Source of the DNA: UBA1141 sp963665155
Lineage (GTDB): Bacteria; Chloroflexota; Dehalococcoidia; Lucifugimonadales; UBA3495
Assembly (NCBI GenBank): GCA_963665155.2
Contig: CAXXFI010000001.1
Location: forward strand, 1-64,000
DNA length: 64,000 nucleotides
Direction of reading: 5' to 3'
Of the stretch, positions 46,118-54,754 are shown piece after piece. The notes under the pieces were generated by a model. The model worked only from the letters and a program-made list of their open reading frames with translations, did no database searches and was not told where the DNA came from. Position 1 is the stretch's first letter. Every line of letters starts with the position of its first letter. The translations under genes were made by a program, and so were the position numbers.

Positions 46118-47463
46118 ATGGGTGACCGCGACAAAACCCCTCTCCGGCTCCAGTTCAACCCCAAAGTCCGTCTGGAGTTACCCGGCTGGAGTTACATGGT
46201 GCCACCATCACCTCCGACGCCGGACTGCTGGCATTCCGAGAACTGGATGACGCCCTGGACCTTACCCATATTGCTGCCGACTATCTCCAGGAAAGCCGTA
46301 CCGGCCGCAACATCCGCCACCACCTGGTCCCTCTGCTCCGCCAGTCCATCTACAGCCGCTTGGCCGGCTACGATGACACCAACGATGCAGAACGTCTTTC
46401 CCAAGACCCAGCCATGAGAGTTGTCGTGGGCTGGCAAGGCTCAGACCGCAACGCCGCCAGAACCAACACCATGAGCCGTTTTGAGACGGAGACTCTGACT
46501 CAAGAGGACAACCTAAAGGGGCTGGCCCTGATGAATCCCCAGTGGGTGGAGCTGGCCATGGCTCACACTCCACACCGGCGAGTGATTCTGGACCTGGACA
46601 GTTCGGAGAGTCCAGTGCATGGTCAGCAGGAAGGAGCCGCCTACAACGGGCACTTCGAGTGTGTCTGCTATCATCCCCTCTTTCTGTTCAACCAGTTTGG
46701 GGATTGCGAAGGAGCGACGCTACGACCCGGAAACGTGCATAGTGCCGATGGCTGGCAGGAACTCCTTGAGCCGGTGGTGAAAGGATACCAGAAGAAAGGA
46801 CTGCGGTTGCTGTTCCGGGGTGACGCTGCTTTTGCCAAGCCGGAGCTATACGAGTATCTGGAACAAGGAAAGATCGGGTGCGCCATCCGGCTTCCCGCCA
46901 ATCAGGTAATTCAGGAGCAGATCCAACCCTTGCTGGAGCGTCCTACCGAATGGCCATCCCGGGAGCCTATCGTCTCCTACCATGACTTTGCCTATCAGGC
47001 CCAGAGGTGGCACTTGCCCAGGCGAGTGGTGGCTAAAGTAGAGTGGCATCAGGGGGAGCTGTTCCCCAGGGTTGGTTTCATCGTCACCAACCTGAGCTAT
47101 CCACCCAAAGGAATAGCCCGCTTTTACAATGGCCGTGGCACGGCGGAGCAGTGGATCAAGGAGGGCAAGTACGCCCTGAACTGGACCCGGCTTTCCTGCC
47201 ACAAGTTCGTGGCCAACCAGGTGAGACTATGGCTGTTCGTCCTGACTTACAACCTGGGCAACTTTATGAGAAGGCTGGTGTTGCCGGAGGATATGAAGCA
47301 CTGGACTCTGACCAGTCTTCAGGCCAGGCTGATCAAGACGGGTGGGCGACTGGTACGCCACGCAAGGAGGCTGGTGTTTCAGCTTGCCGAGGTGCTGGTA
47401 ACCAGGGAAATGCTGACCGGGATACTAGAACGGATCAGCCGGCTTCGGCTGGCACCTGGCTAG
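46118..47463 (+). pseudogene. IS1380-family transposase with a 14-bp internal duplication
   Basis: This is an IS1380-type DDE transposase. The start (TPLRLQFNPKVRLEL) is in one frame. The frame then shifts at 46172-46195, where CTGGAGTTAC is repeated after CCGG. Deleting the 14 bp joins RLEL to HGATITSDAGLLAFRELDDA in the right frame. From there SIYSRLAGYDDTNDAERLSQ, ILDLDSSESPVHGQQEGAAY (D of the DDE) and LFRGDAAFAKPELYEYLEQ follow to a normal end at 47463. The main block from 46360 is intact. Inverted repeats and target duplication could not be placed with confidence. Confidence 0.88.
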
Positions 47464-47637
47464 CCTGCTTTGAGAGCACAGGTATTTCGGACAGTTATGG
47501 GGTCGTCCGGGGTAAATAGACCACCCCGAGGGAGACGCTTGGGCAGGGGCAGGCAATTCTAGACTTTTACGCTCGTCAGGGGGGTGGTTACCCTATGGGA
47601 GTGGGTCAGTTGAGTGAATCGGATGCAGTTGACGCCC

Positions 47638-47892
47638 TCAGGCTGCCCTTTTATAGTTCGAGCCATCCCACAGGGTCACATGGTTGGAGGAATCAGTTTG
47701 ATCTGGGCAATCCCGATTGATAAGAACTTGCCGCACCGATCCGCCCAGGGCATCGATTACTGTACAAAGAAGATCGTGGGTCAGGTTGAGCGAGACCTCG
47801 GGGTTATGCAGTTTAATCGCGATGGCATTCGCGTCACTAGCTCCAACGAGAATGGGTAAGTATCGGTCCGCGTCTTTTTCCTTCAAAATCAC
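47638..47892 (-). pseudogene. Bifunctional nuclease (BFN/DUF151) family fragment
   Basis: About 60 residues match the BFN domain: VILKEKDADRYLPILVG, then SDANAIAIKLHNPEVSLNLT, DLLCTVIDALGGSVRQVLIN. After that the frame turns unrelated (RDCPDQTDSSNHV). A MITE (47911-48055) lies 14 bp beyond the conserved VILKEKD start, in the 5' part of the gene, and the natural initiation region is not recognisable past it. Both ends are therefore lost. BFN-type proteins in bacteria are small single-domain proteins of uncertain cellular role. Confidence 0.7.
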
Positions 47893-47910
47893 AGCATAGC
47901 GAGGGCCTAG

Positions 47911-48055
47911 TATTACAACGACGGATTACCAAATATTTCGTCTTCCCCTTCGTATTCGGCTGCCAGCGGGCTATCGCGGTAGGCTCATCGCATCACGTTA
48001 TTAGGTTCAAATCATTCTCGAAAATCGCCCTGCCAGAGGAACCGTCGTTGTAATA
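47911..48055. mobile_element. 145-bp MITE, type A, copy 2
   Basis: It is base-for-base the same as 23758-23902 as far as I can see, with the same TATTACAACGACGG ends and CTAG on both flanks (47907-47910, 48056-48059). It is inserted near the 5' end of the BFN-family fragment. The identity of the two copies, 24 kb apart, implies recent movement. Confidence 0.93.
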
Positions 48056-48142
48056 CTAGAACTCCGGCCGAAAAGTACCCTGACCTAGGCTGTCCCGATA
48101 TACTGGGCAAGAGATTTAATAAATGGGTGTGGGAGGTTGAGG

Positions 48143-49957
48143 ATGCTGGGAGTACGGTCGGCGCAACGAGGGCTGCTGGAAGCGGATCACCTGTACCTGG
48201 ACTATGTGGGCCGGGGCTCCTTCTATGGCTTCCTGGCCTCCCTGCGGGGACAGCTATTTCGAGACGAAGAGTTCGCCGAGCTATATTGCCCAGACAATGG
48301 CCGGGATAGCGTGCCCCCAAGTCTGGTGGCCACTGCGCTGTTGTTGCAAGCCTACGACAAAGTCAGCGACGCCGAAGCCAAACAGCGGGCGGATTTTGAT
48401 ATCCGGTGGAAGGTGGCGTTGGGGATTGAGGTGGAGGACCGGCCCTTTGCCAAGAGCACGCTGCAGCTGTTTCGAGCCCAGCTGATCCTCCACGACCGGG
48501 TGCGGGCCGTCTTTCAGCGCAGCCTCCAATTCGCCCGGCAGACCGGATACCTGAAAGGACGCCGGATGAAGGTGGCGGTAGACACCACCTACATTCTGGG
48601 CCGAGGGGCGGTCAAGGACACCTACAACTTGCTGGCCGACGGCATAGTCCAGGTAGTGCGGGCGCTTTCGGACCTGGATGGGACGCGGCCCGAGGAATGG
48701 GCCTTGAGACACGGTCTGGAACTCTACTTTGGCTCCAGTGTGAAGGGAGAGGCAGAGATTGACTGGGACAACCAGAAAGAGCGGCAAGCCTTACTGCAGA
48801 AGATAGTAGCCGATGCCGACCTGGTGTTGGAGCTGGCCCGTCAGGTCCAGGGTCAGTTCCCCGAGGAGAGCCCCCAGCGCCAGGGTATAGTGGAAGCGGC
48901 GGAGTTGCTGGGGCAACTGTTACTGCAGGATGTGGAACGCCAGGAGGATGGCCCAGCCCTGAAGGATGGGGTAAGCCGGGACCGCATCCCTTCGGTACAC
49001 GACCCGGAGATGCGCCACGGCCGTAAAAGCAGCAGCAAACGCTTCGACGGACATAAGGCTGCGGTGGTGGTGGATACCGATTCCCAACTGGTGACCGCGG
49101 TAGACATCCTGCCCGGCAATGCCGGTGACAACACTGGAGTCCTGGAACTGGTGGAGCAGAGTGAGGAGAACACGGGCATAGCGGTGGAGCAGAGTGAGGA
49201 GAACACGGGCATAGCGGTGGAGGAGACTATCGGGGATGCGGCCTATGGGGATGGCGGGACGCGGCAGGCCTTTGCCGATGCTGGTCGGACTCTAATAGCC
49301 AAGGTGCCGGGTCGCCCTAATAAGGCCTGCTTCCCCAAGGAGGACTTCCAGATCGACTTGGAGGCAGGAACCTGCACCTGCCCAGCCGGTAATGTTACCC
49401 ACACCCTGCGGACCTTCGGCACCCGGACCAACCGGTTGGGTCGGACCTACCTGGCCCGGAGTTTCCAATTCGACCCGGCGGTCTGCGGCGTATGCCCCCT
49501 GCGGTCCCAGTGCGTGGCGGCGCGGTACGGGGCGGGACGCACCGTAGCCCTGCATCCCCAAGAGGCGCTCTTGCAACAAGCCCGGGACTTCCAGCGGAGT
49601 GAGGGCTTTGCTGAATACCGTAGGCTGCGCCAGGCGGCCGAGCATCGCCTGGCGCGGCTGGTGCAACTGGGGGTCCGCCAATCTCGCTACTTCGGCCGAG
49701 CCAAGACCCGATTCCAACTACTCATGGCGGCCACGGTGGCCAACCTGACCCTGGTGGCTACCAAGATGGGGATGATATCTCCGGCTCCAGGCTCCTCTCA
49801 CGATAAACCGGACCAGCAAGCCCCAGGGTCGCCCATCGTTACTACCCAATTCATATTGGCCGCAGCCAACTGGGTCACTCTTAGCCTCAGACTTACAGTC
49901 CACTGGTTATCCTCCACGCCATCCCGTCACAGCAGGGCTTTTCAGCCGGGTTTCTAG
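48143..49957 (+). CDS. IS1182-family transposase
   Basis: A 604-aa transposase, intact. ATG 48143 follows GGGAGGTTGAGG. The N-terminal DUF772-like domain (FLASLRGQLFRDEEFAELYC, then LLLQAYDKVSDAEAKQRADF) leads into the catalytic region with VAVDTTYILGRGAVKDTYN, SSSKRFDGHKAAVVVDTDSQ and TIGDAAYGDGGTRQAF. A Cys cluster (CGVCPLRSQCV) precedes the basic C-terminus. A 33-bp tandem duplication (49151-49216) repeats VEQSEENTGIA in frame. The last 50 residues (from about 49790) look atypical and may be read-through past the ancestral stop. It differs from the IS1182 remnant at 15361. Confidence 0.9.
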   Translation: MLGVRSAQRGLLEADHLYLDYVGRGSFYGFLASLRGQLFRDEEFAELYCPDNGRDSVPPSLVATALLLQAYDKVSDAEAKQRADFDIRWKVALGIEVEDRPFAKSTLQLFRAQLILHDRVRAVFQRSLQFARQTGYLKGRRMKVAVDTTYILGRGAVKDTYNLLADGIVQVVRALSDLDGTRPEEWALRHGLELYFGSSVKGEAEIDWDNQKERQALLQKIVADADLVLELARQVQGQFPEESPQRQGIVEAAELLGQLLLQDVERQEDGPALKDGVSRDRIPSVHDPEMRHGRKSSSKRFDGHKAAVVVDTDSQLVTAVDILPGNAGDNTGVLELVEQSEENTGIAVEQSEENTGIAVEETIGDAAYGDGGTRQAFADAGRTLIAKVPGRPNKACFPKEDFQIDLEAGTCTCPAGNVTHTLRTFGTRTNRLGRTYLARSFQFDPAVCGVCPLRSQCVAARYGAGRTVALHPQEALLQQARDFQRSEGFAEYRRLRQAAEHRLARLVQLGVRQSRYFGRAKTRFQLLMAATVANLTLVATKMGMISPAPGSSHDKPDQQAPGSPIVTTQFILAAANWVTLSLRLTVHWLSSTPSRHSRAFQPGF

Positions 49958-50023
49958 GGCGTGTACGCTGGTGATAGTCACTTCTTGCATTCTCATTGGC
50001 CTCCGTCTGTTGTTCCTTTACTT

Positions 50024-50200
50024 CTATTCGGCGGTCACTTCTCGGGCCAAGTGGAGTTTGTCGCCGCAGAGTACACATGTGAGCTCGTGCGGGCCCGGAA
50101 CTTCCTGGGCCCCGAGAGTACAGCCTAGGAGGCTGGTGATAGTGTCCGCTCCGCAGGCGCAGCGTTCCCACAGGAAGTGGATGTCGAACTTCCCGGTCAT
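50024..50200 (-). CDS. Small Cys-rich protein, possible zinc ribbon
   Basis: A 58-aa product not obvious from long-frame scanning. ATG 50200 is preceded by GGAGG at 9 nt. It contains ERCACGADT near residue 15 and CVLCGDKL near residue 45, giving C-x-C and C-x2-C pairs that could bind zinc. HELTCVLCG closely resembles the second knuckle of small ribbon proteins carried by mobile elements. It lies between an IS1182 gene and an HTH gene. No family is recognised, and the evidence is composition, start site and Cys spacing. Confidence 0.5.
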   Translation of the reverse strand: MTGKFDIHFLWERCACGADTITSLLGCTLGAQEVPGPHELTCVLCGDKLHLAREVTAE

Positions 50201-50316
50201 TCTAGGATCCTCCGTTTTGAGCTAGGTTATTCACGCCTTGCCATTACTTACCAGCTACGGCAAAAGCATATTGGGATTCCAAATTTGATTTTGACTTGCC
50301 TTCGTCTTCCGATAGA

Positions 50317-50610
50317 TCAGGAAAAGCAGCATCTGAAAAGCCTGTTATCATAGAATGTGTCCGCACGCGCGCGCACTTTTGTAGGCGTCATTGGTTGTAA
50401 GTTTGTCCACCCCGACAGAGCGGCAATCCGCCCGACTTCCGGGTCGTCAGGGTTGGTGCGCCGGAGGGATTTGCTTATAGCTTGCTGGCTTACACCTAGC
50501 ACCTCAGCGATGGTAGTCTGACTCAGTCGCTGAGGGTGGTAGTCTAGCGGACAGCGGGCTAGGACATCGAGACGCCTGTGCGCGCGCTGTAGTTTGGTCT
50601 GCACTCTCAC
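50317..50610 (-). CDS. Small helix-turn-helix protein
   Basis: A 97-aa basic protein. Residues 28-52 (RLSQTTIAEVLGVSQQAISK) form a clear helix-turn-helix of the sigma-region-4/phage-repressor type, followed by SLRRTNPDDPEVGRIAAL. The tail is uncharacterised. It has no ribosome site that stands out. It lies in a cluster of mobile-element remnants and is probably a regulator or terminase-small-subunit-like protein from one of them. DNA binding is likely; more cannot be said. Confidence 0.5.
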   Translation of the reverse strand: MRVQTKLQRAHRRLDVLARCPLDYHPQRLSQTTIAEVLGVSQQAISKSLRRTNPDDPEVGRIAALSGWTNLQPMTPTKVRARADTFYDNRLFRCCFS

Positions 50611-50662
50611 TCTCTAGCGCCCGTTCCTAGTAGTCCTCATCTTGTCTGCGAATCCATTTTGT

Positions 50663-50839
50663 TTACAGCACACACCGGGCCACACTCTGCGAGAAACACA
50701 TACCGATAAGGGCAAATTGCACCAGAATCTTGCGCACCGTGTCCCGGTGCAACCCGAACACTCGGGAGACCTCCCGGATGCTCATCCCATCCACCATCAC
50801 CGCCCGCCGGACCCGTAGATACACGTCCACCCGGTACAT
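50663..50839 (-). pseudogene. IS21 IstA N-terminal remnant
   Basis: 58 codons starting at ATG 50839. MYRVDVYLRVRRAVMVDGMS followed by IREVSRVFGLHRDTVRKIL is the DNA-binding helix-turn-helix that opens IS21-family IstA transposases. After that the frame becomes unrelated (VQFALIGMCF). The rve catalytic domain and the IstB ATPase are absent. It is a stub left when other elements replaced the rest. Confidence 0.8.
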
Positions 50840-50968
50840 CCATCCCACCACCCATAAGCACGACTTCGAACCTATGGATGGCACAGGACGGTACATTTTT
50901 CAACCGCCACAATGTCGACGTCCAAAGCGTCCTGACTAACTGGCCAGCATAAATGTCACACTCACTCC

Positions 50969-51672
50969 ATGGAGAATGTGACATTGAAGCCCAAAGAACA
51001 GACGAGACTTCAGGTTCTCAACAGCCTGCTGGTAGAGCATATGACTCTGGATCAGGCGGCTACACTGATGGGAGTGAGCCCACGCCACACCCGGCGCATA
51101 CTGGCGGATTACCGGAAGAACGGCGCTGCATCCCTTGCCCACGGCCATCGGGGTCGGAAGCCGGCCAACGCTATTCCCGAGGCGACCAGGAGCAGGGTGG
51201 TTCACCTGGCTCGCACGGTGTACGAGGGAGCCAACCACACCCATCTCTCAGAGTTGCTCAGTGAACGCGAGGGCCTCGACATGGGCCGGACCACGCTGCG
51301 GCGCATCCTGGTGAACGCCGGGCTCAGCAGTCCGCGGCGAAGGCGCCCGCCCAAGCACCGGATGCGCCGGCAGCGGATGCCCCGGGAGGGCATGCTGATT
51401 CAGATGGATGGCAGTTATCACCGGTGGCTGGGGGGCCAGGCGCCGCCGTTCACTCTGCTGATCGCGGTGGACGATGCCACCGGTGCGGTGGTCGACGCCC
51501 TCTTCTGCGAGCAGGAGGACGCCCACAGCTACTTCCTGCTGATCCAGGGCCTGGTGCAGCATGTCGGCATACCAGTCGCACTCTACACCGACCGGCACGG
51601 GGTCTTCAGGCACACGCCCGGCCCCGGCCTCCCTGGGATGCCAACCCAGTTCAGCCGGGCCATGGACGAGCT
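50969..51672 (+). pseudogene. ISNCY-type transposase, 3' end replaced by an IS3 fragment
   Basis: The N-terminus has two helix-turn-helix units (LLVEHMTLDQAATLMGVSPR, then HTRRILADYRKNGAASLAHG). It leads into the start of a catalytic core with LIQMDGSYHRWLGGQAPPFT and TLLIAVDDATGAVVDALF, where D-x-S-x-H...W is typical of the ISNCY/ISDol1-like group. At about 51672 the frame passes into unrelated sequence from an IS3 OrfB. An inverted repeat AATGTCAC/GTGACATT flanks the start codon region (50952-50986). A related N-terminus occurs at 58363. Confidence 0.75.
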
Positions 51673-52180
51673 GGGGTCACCCGGCCCAACCAGGTGTGGG
51701 CCGCCAACATCACCTACCTGCCCATGGCCCGGGGATTCCTCTACCTGGTGGTCGTCATGGAATGGTACAGCAGGTACGTGGTGTCCTGGCGCCTGTCCAA
51801 CACTCTTGAGGCAAGCTTCTGCGTCGAGACCCTGTCCGAGGCGATGGATAGGGGGAGGCCGGAGGTGTTCAATACCGACCAAGGGAGCCAGTTCACCAGC
51901 CAGGAATTCACCCAGGTCCTACAGGACCACGAAGTGAAGATCAGCATGGACGGGAAAGTAGGTATGCCGACAATATCTTCGTGGAGCGGTTATGGCGGAC
52001 GGTGAAGTAGGAGGAGGTTTACCTGAAGGCCTACGCCTACGCCAAACCGGCAAGAATAGTTGACTCGGGACACCTATTTCCGGTTCTACAATGACCAGAG
52101 GCCCCATCAGGCCCTAGGATACGGGACCCCAGGCGAGGTGTTCAGCGAGGCCACGGCCCTCCGGGAGGAAGAGTCGAAGA
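51673..52180 (+). pseudogene. IS3-family OrfB C-terminal remnant
   Basis: The frame shifts from the preceding ISNCY remnant to PNQVWAANITYLPMARGFLY, VVVMEWYSRYVVSWRLSNTL and EVFNTDQGSQFTSQEFTQVL, the second and third thirds of an IS3 integrase core (D in TDQGSQF). Near 51955 another shift leads to ADNIFVERLWRTVK, where a TAG replaces the usual Tyr (K-Y-E-E). The tail TYFRFYNDQRPHQALGYGTP reappears at 52070. At least three lesions make it inactive. It is not the same element as the intact IS3 at 58539. Confidence 0.82.
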
Positions 52181-52397
52181 AGAGGAGGTGTTCACCGGAA
52201 CCAGTGTTGGTATCATCGGCAGGAGCGCCGGAACTCTCACTTAATTCCGCCTTAATTCTGTCCAACCAACCGGGTCCACCTCAAGGATAGGTTAGCGCAG
52301 CCCACGGTGAGTGGCTCAGAAATACCAGCGGCGCTCATTGACTTGTTCAAAGATACCATATTGCATACGACTGTTAAGTAATGGTAAAATAACATCT

Positions 52398-53465
52398 ATG
52401 GAAATACCGCGTGAACATTTAGCCGTCATGATGGCGCTGGAGCGCCTAGCCGAAATCTTTGAGGTCCCCGACTTGGCTCAGGACACCATGGTTGATGGTT
52501 ACTCCATTAGGGATCATCTGTGGGACGCCGTTTGCAGTGTCAGGGGGCATTCCTTCGGCCTAATATGGAAAAGGTATGTCTCCCTAGGCCATCTCGCAGG
52601 CCCAATTTACCACCTAGGGAGCGAGAGCCAACGAAGTTTTGATCATGAGGTGATTCCAATCTTGGCGGTCCCTTTCATGGGCCCGTCATCGCGAGAAGCC
52701 TGCGCCCGAGCCCAACTACCCTGGCTGGATCTCTCGGGAAATGCCAGAATCGTCACTTCCAACATCTTTTATCAAAACCTTGGCAATCCCAATCGCTTCC
52801 GTCAACCAGGACGCCCGGCCAGCGCATTTGGACCACGGGGTTCCCGGGTAGCACGACGTCTGCTCATGGACCCCTCCAAGGTGGTAAGGCAGCGCGATCT
52901 CGCCTCCAGCACCGGTCTGGACGAGGGTCACGTGAGCCGTATTGTGGGCAAACTCTTGGAAACCGGCCTCGTGGAACGAGGGGACGAGGGTATCAGCGCC
53001 GTCGACGCCAACGCGTTGCTCGATGCCTGGCGAGAGGATTACAGGTTTGACCGGCATCATGTAATTCGAGGCCATATTCCAGCTTCGGGAGGCGATACCC
53101 TGACCCACTCCATAGCCGAAGCTTTGTCTAAAATCGAGGAGCCCTACGCAGCAACCGCGCTCCCGGCAGCGTGGCTGGGGACACGCTACGCCCCATTCCA
53201 CCTTGTCACCGTGTACATTTCTACGCTCCCGTCGCCGGGGTTGAAGAAGGATCTCGGCTTCCAAGAGGAAGCAGCAGGAGCCAACACCTGGCTGGTGGTG
53301 CCCAACGATGAGGGCGTCTTCCACGGAGCGGAGCCCGTCGACGGTATACCCTGCGTCCATCCGGTGCAGGCAATTGTCGACTTGAAGAACCATCCCGAAG
53401 GATCGTCAGAAGCAACTGCAGAGCTCCGGAGGCGGCTGCTCTGGCGAGGAAGTAATGATAACTAA
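52398..53465 (+). CDS. AbiEi-like winged-helix protein (possible type IV antitoxin)
   Basis: A 355-aa protein from ATG 52398. An N-terminal region of about 150 residues (LPWLDLSGNARIVTSNIFYQ) is followed by a MarR-like winged helix (VVRQRDLASSTGLDEGHVSR, then IVGKLLETGLVERGDEG). A C-terminal domain with ATALPAAWLGTRYAPFHLVT and IPCVHPVQAIVDLKNHPEGS ends it. This order is typical of proteins annotated as AbiEi-family antitoxins/transcriptional regulators of AbiE systems, where a nucleotidyltransferase toxin is usually encoded next. The next frame does not look like that toxin, so the system may be partial. The assignment is by pattern only. Confidence 0.6.
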   Translation: MEIPREHLAVMMALERLAEIFEVPDLAQDTMVDGYSIRDHLWDAVCSVRGHSFGLIWKRYVSLGHLAGPIYHLGSESQRSFDHEVIPILAVPFMGPSSREACARAQLPWLDLSGNARIVTSNIFYQNLGNPNRFRQPGRPASAFGPRGSRVARRLLMDPSKVVRQRDLASSTGLDEGHVSRIVGKLLETGLVERGDEGISAVDANALLDAWREDYRFDRHHVIRGHIPASGGDTLTHSIAEALSKIEEPYAATALPAAWLGTRYAPFHLVTVYISTLPSPGLKKDLGFQEEAAGANTWLVVPNDEGVFHGAEPVDGIPCVHPVQAIVDLKNHPEGSSEATAELRRRLLWRGSNDN

Positions 53466-53489
53466 GCCTTACTCCGGAGAAGGGTGAGT

Positions 53490-53816
53490 ATGAAGCGACT
53501 GATTGTTGTCCGCCGGACATGCCAGCACATGGCAACCAAGATGGGTGATCTACCCGAAGAGACCGTCGAGATCGGCGGGCTGGTTTCCCGTTTCTTTACT
53601 GACCAAGAAAACCTGCCGGTCGGCTTGAGGCCCCACTTAGGCACGGTGAACCCAGACCCGGTGCCGGAGTTGGTCGCCTTGAATCGAGAGATCTATCGAG
53701 GGTTGAGCGCCAGGTTGTGGGGCACGGGATTTGAGCCGGACGTCAATGACCAAGGCGCCAGAAGGTCAGAGGCTGGGACTACACGCACTCCACATACTGT
53801 AACGGGGACTTCTTGA
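53490..53816 (+). CDS. Short unknown protein downstream of the AbiEi-like gene
   Basis: A 108-aa frame starting 24 bp after the AbiEi-like gene, with AGAAGGG before ATG 53490. The first 75 residues (LIVVRRTCQHMATKMGDLPE, then FFTDQENLPVGLRPHLG) look protein-like. The last 30 (RRSEAGTTRTPHTVTGTS) look like random read-through, so the true gene may be truncated. It could be the remnant of a partner toxin or an unrelated protein. No nucleotidyltransferase GS-x-D motif is visible. Confidence 0.35.
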   Translation: MKRLIVVRRTCQHMATKMGDLPEETVEIGGLVSRFFTDQENLPVGLRPHLGTVNPDPVPELVALNREIYRGLSARLWGTGFEPDVNDQGARRSEAGTTRTPHTVTGTS

Positions 53817-54176
53817 TTCCTCCCAGCGGTGAAGTGGGTGAGGGGAGTGTCGTTCCACATCTTGAATCCGACTCAGCCCCCATGGTTACGCCAAGCCTCG
53901 AACTAGGATTCAAGGAACGGCGCTGGCAGAGATTGTCCTGCTACACCCCTGCCGGTGCATGGGACGCCCGGATTATTCGGGTATGGGACCTCAGCGCCTT
54001 TACCCAGTTGAAGCCGCCTGCCATTGGGAACAGCGCAGAAAACACAGATGCTCATGAACTCTTCCATTGTTGGAAGTCGGTTATTCACATGCGGGTAAAG
54101 AGCAGGCCAAGCGACCGAGAGAGCTGGCCTGCTCGAGGAGAACCCGGGGAGAATATTTTCAGATAGGAGGTAAAGG

Positions 54177-54347
54177 ATGGATACCAGAACCAGCCCGGAG
54201 GATGCGGGCGAAAGTGAAAGGCCGCGGTGGATTGACGGCCCAACCGCGACCTCAAGCCAACCAAGAGGCTCAACCCCAGATGGCATATCTCCATCATACT
54301 GGAGACGGCTCCGGGACGCAATCGACGGCGGACATCGACTTGGGTAA
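54177..54347 (+). CDS. Small accessory protein of the recombinase unit
   Basis: A 56-aa product. The start is well supported, with AGGAGGTAAAGG directly before ATG 54177. It begins MDTRTSPEDAGESERPRW and ends SYWRRLRDAIDGGHRLG. It is acidic first and basic at the end, with no known motif. A second small gene and then the serine recombinase follow on the same strand. Small proteins like this commonly precede recombinases in integrative elements, but I do not recognise this one. Confidence 0.45.
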   Translation: MDTRTSPEDAGESERPRWIDGPTATSSQPRGSTPDGISPSYWRRLRDAIDGGHRLG

Positions 54348-54450
54348 CTCCCCTTGCAACCCCTGCGGGCAGGAGACCCTACCATCCGCAAGCTGTACCC
54401 CAACGGCCTCAGGAGTCATTCAATATGATAGCGGGTGGAACACGGGAGCC

Positions 54451-54678
54451 GTGTCCCCCAGGGAAAGGCTCATTGTCGTGGTCAGAGAGCACGACGACGG
54501 ACGTTTGGCCCGGTGGATCTACGATATGCTCTCCGGCCGGTGGGCGCAGTCCCAACCCATGGACGATGGTACCGGCCCCGGAATGGGAGGGGCTCCCGTG
54601 CCCCGGACTCCGCCAGGACCGGCGGGTGCCGCCCGGGCGGCGGTTCCCTCAGTCGCGGAAAAATCCGGAGACCTTTGA
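54451..54678 (+). CDS. Small unknown protein before the recombinase
   Basis: A 75-aa product from GTG 54451 with GGGAG 5 nt upstream. The N-terminal half (RERLIVVVREHDDGRLARWI, YDMLSGRWAQSQ) looks folded; the second half is P/A/G-rich and probably disordered. An upstream extension of the same frame to 54067 is open but lacks a ribosome site. The strong terminator at 54684-54720 follows its stop, so it ends a transcript separate from the recombinase. Its function is unknown. Confidence 0.45.
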   Translation: MSPRERLIVVVREHDDGRLARWIYDMLSGRWAQSQPMDDGTGPGMGGAPVPRTPPGPAGAARAAVPSVAEKSGDL

Positions 54679-54683
54679 CCCCT

Positions 54684-54720
54684 CGCGGGTGCCTCCTCGG
54701 TCCCCGGCACCCGCGTTTTT
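54684..54720 (+). terminator. Rho-independent terminator
   Basis: A perfect 9-bp GC stem (CGCGGGTGC with GCACCCGCG), a 14-nt loop and an immediate T5 run. It lies 6 bp after the stop of the small gene at 54451-54678 and 35 bp before the recombinase start, insulating the recombinase from upstream transcription. Confidence 0.9.
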
Positions 54721-54754
54721 CCTTACCCAAAGACTCAGGAATTTTGGAGAGGTT

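Noticed and set aside
53813..54166. A gene between the AbiEi-like pair and the recombinase unit
   Set aside because: There is no ribosome site or family, and the composition is like random GC-rich frames.
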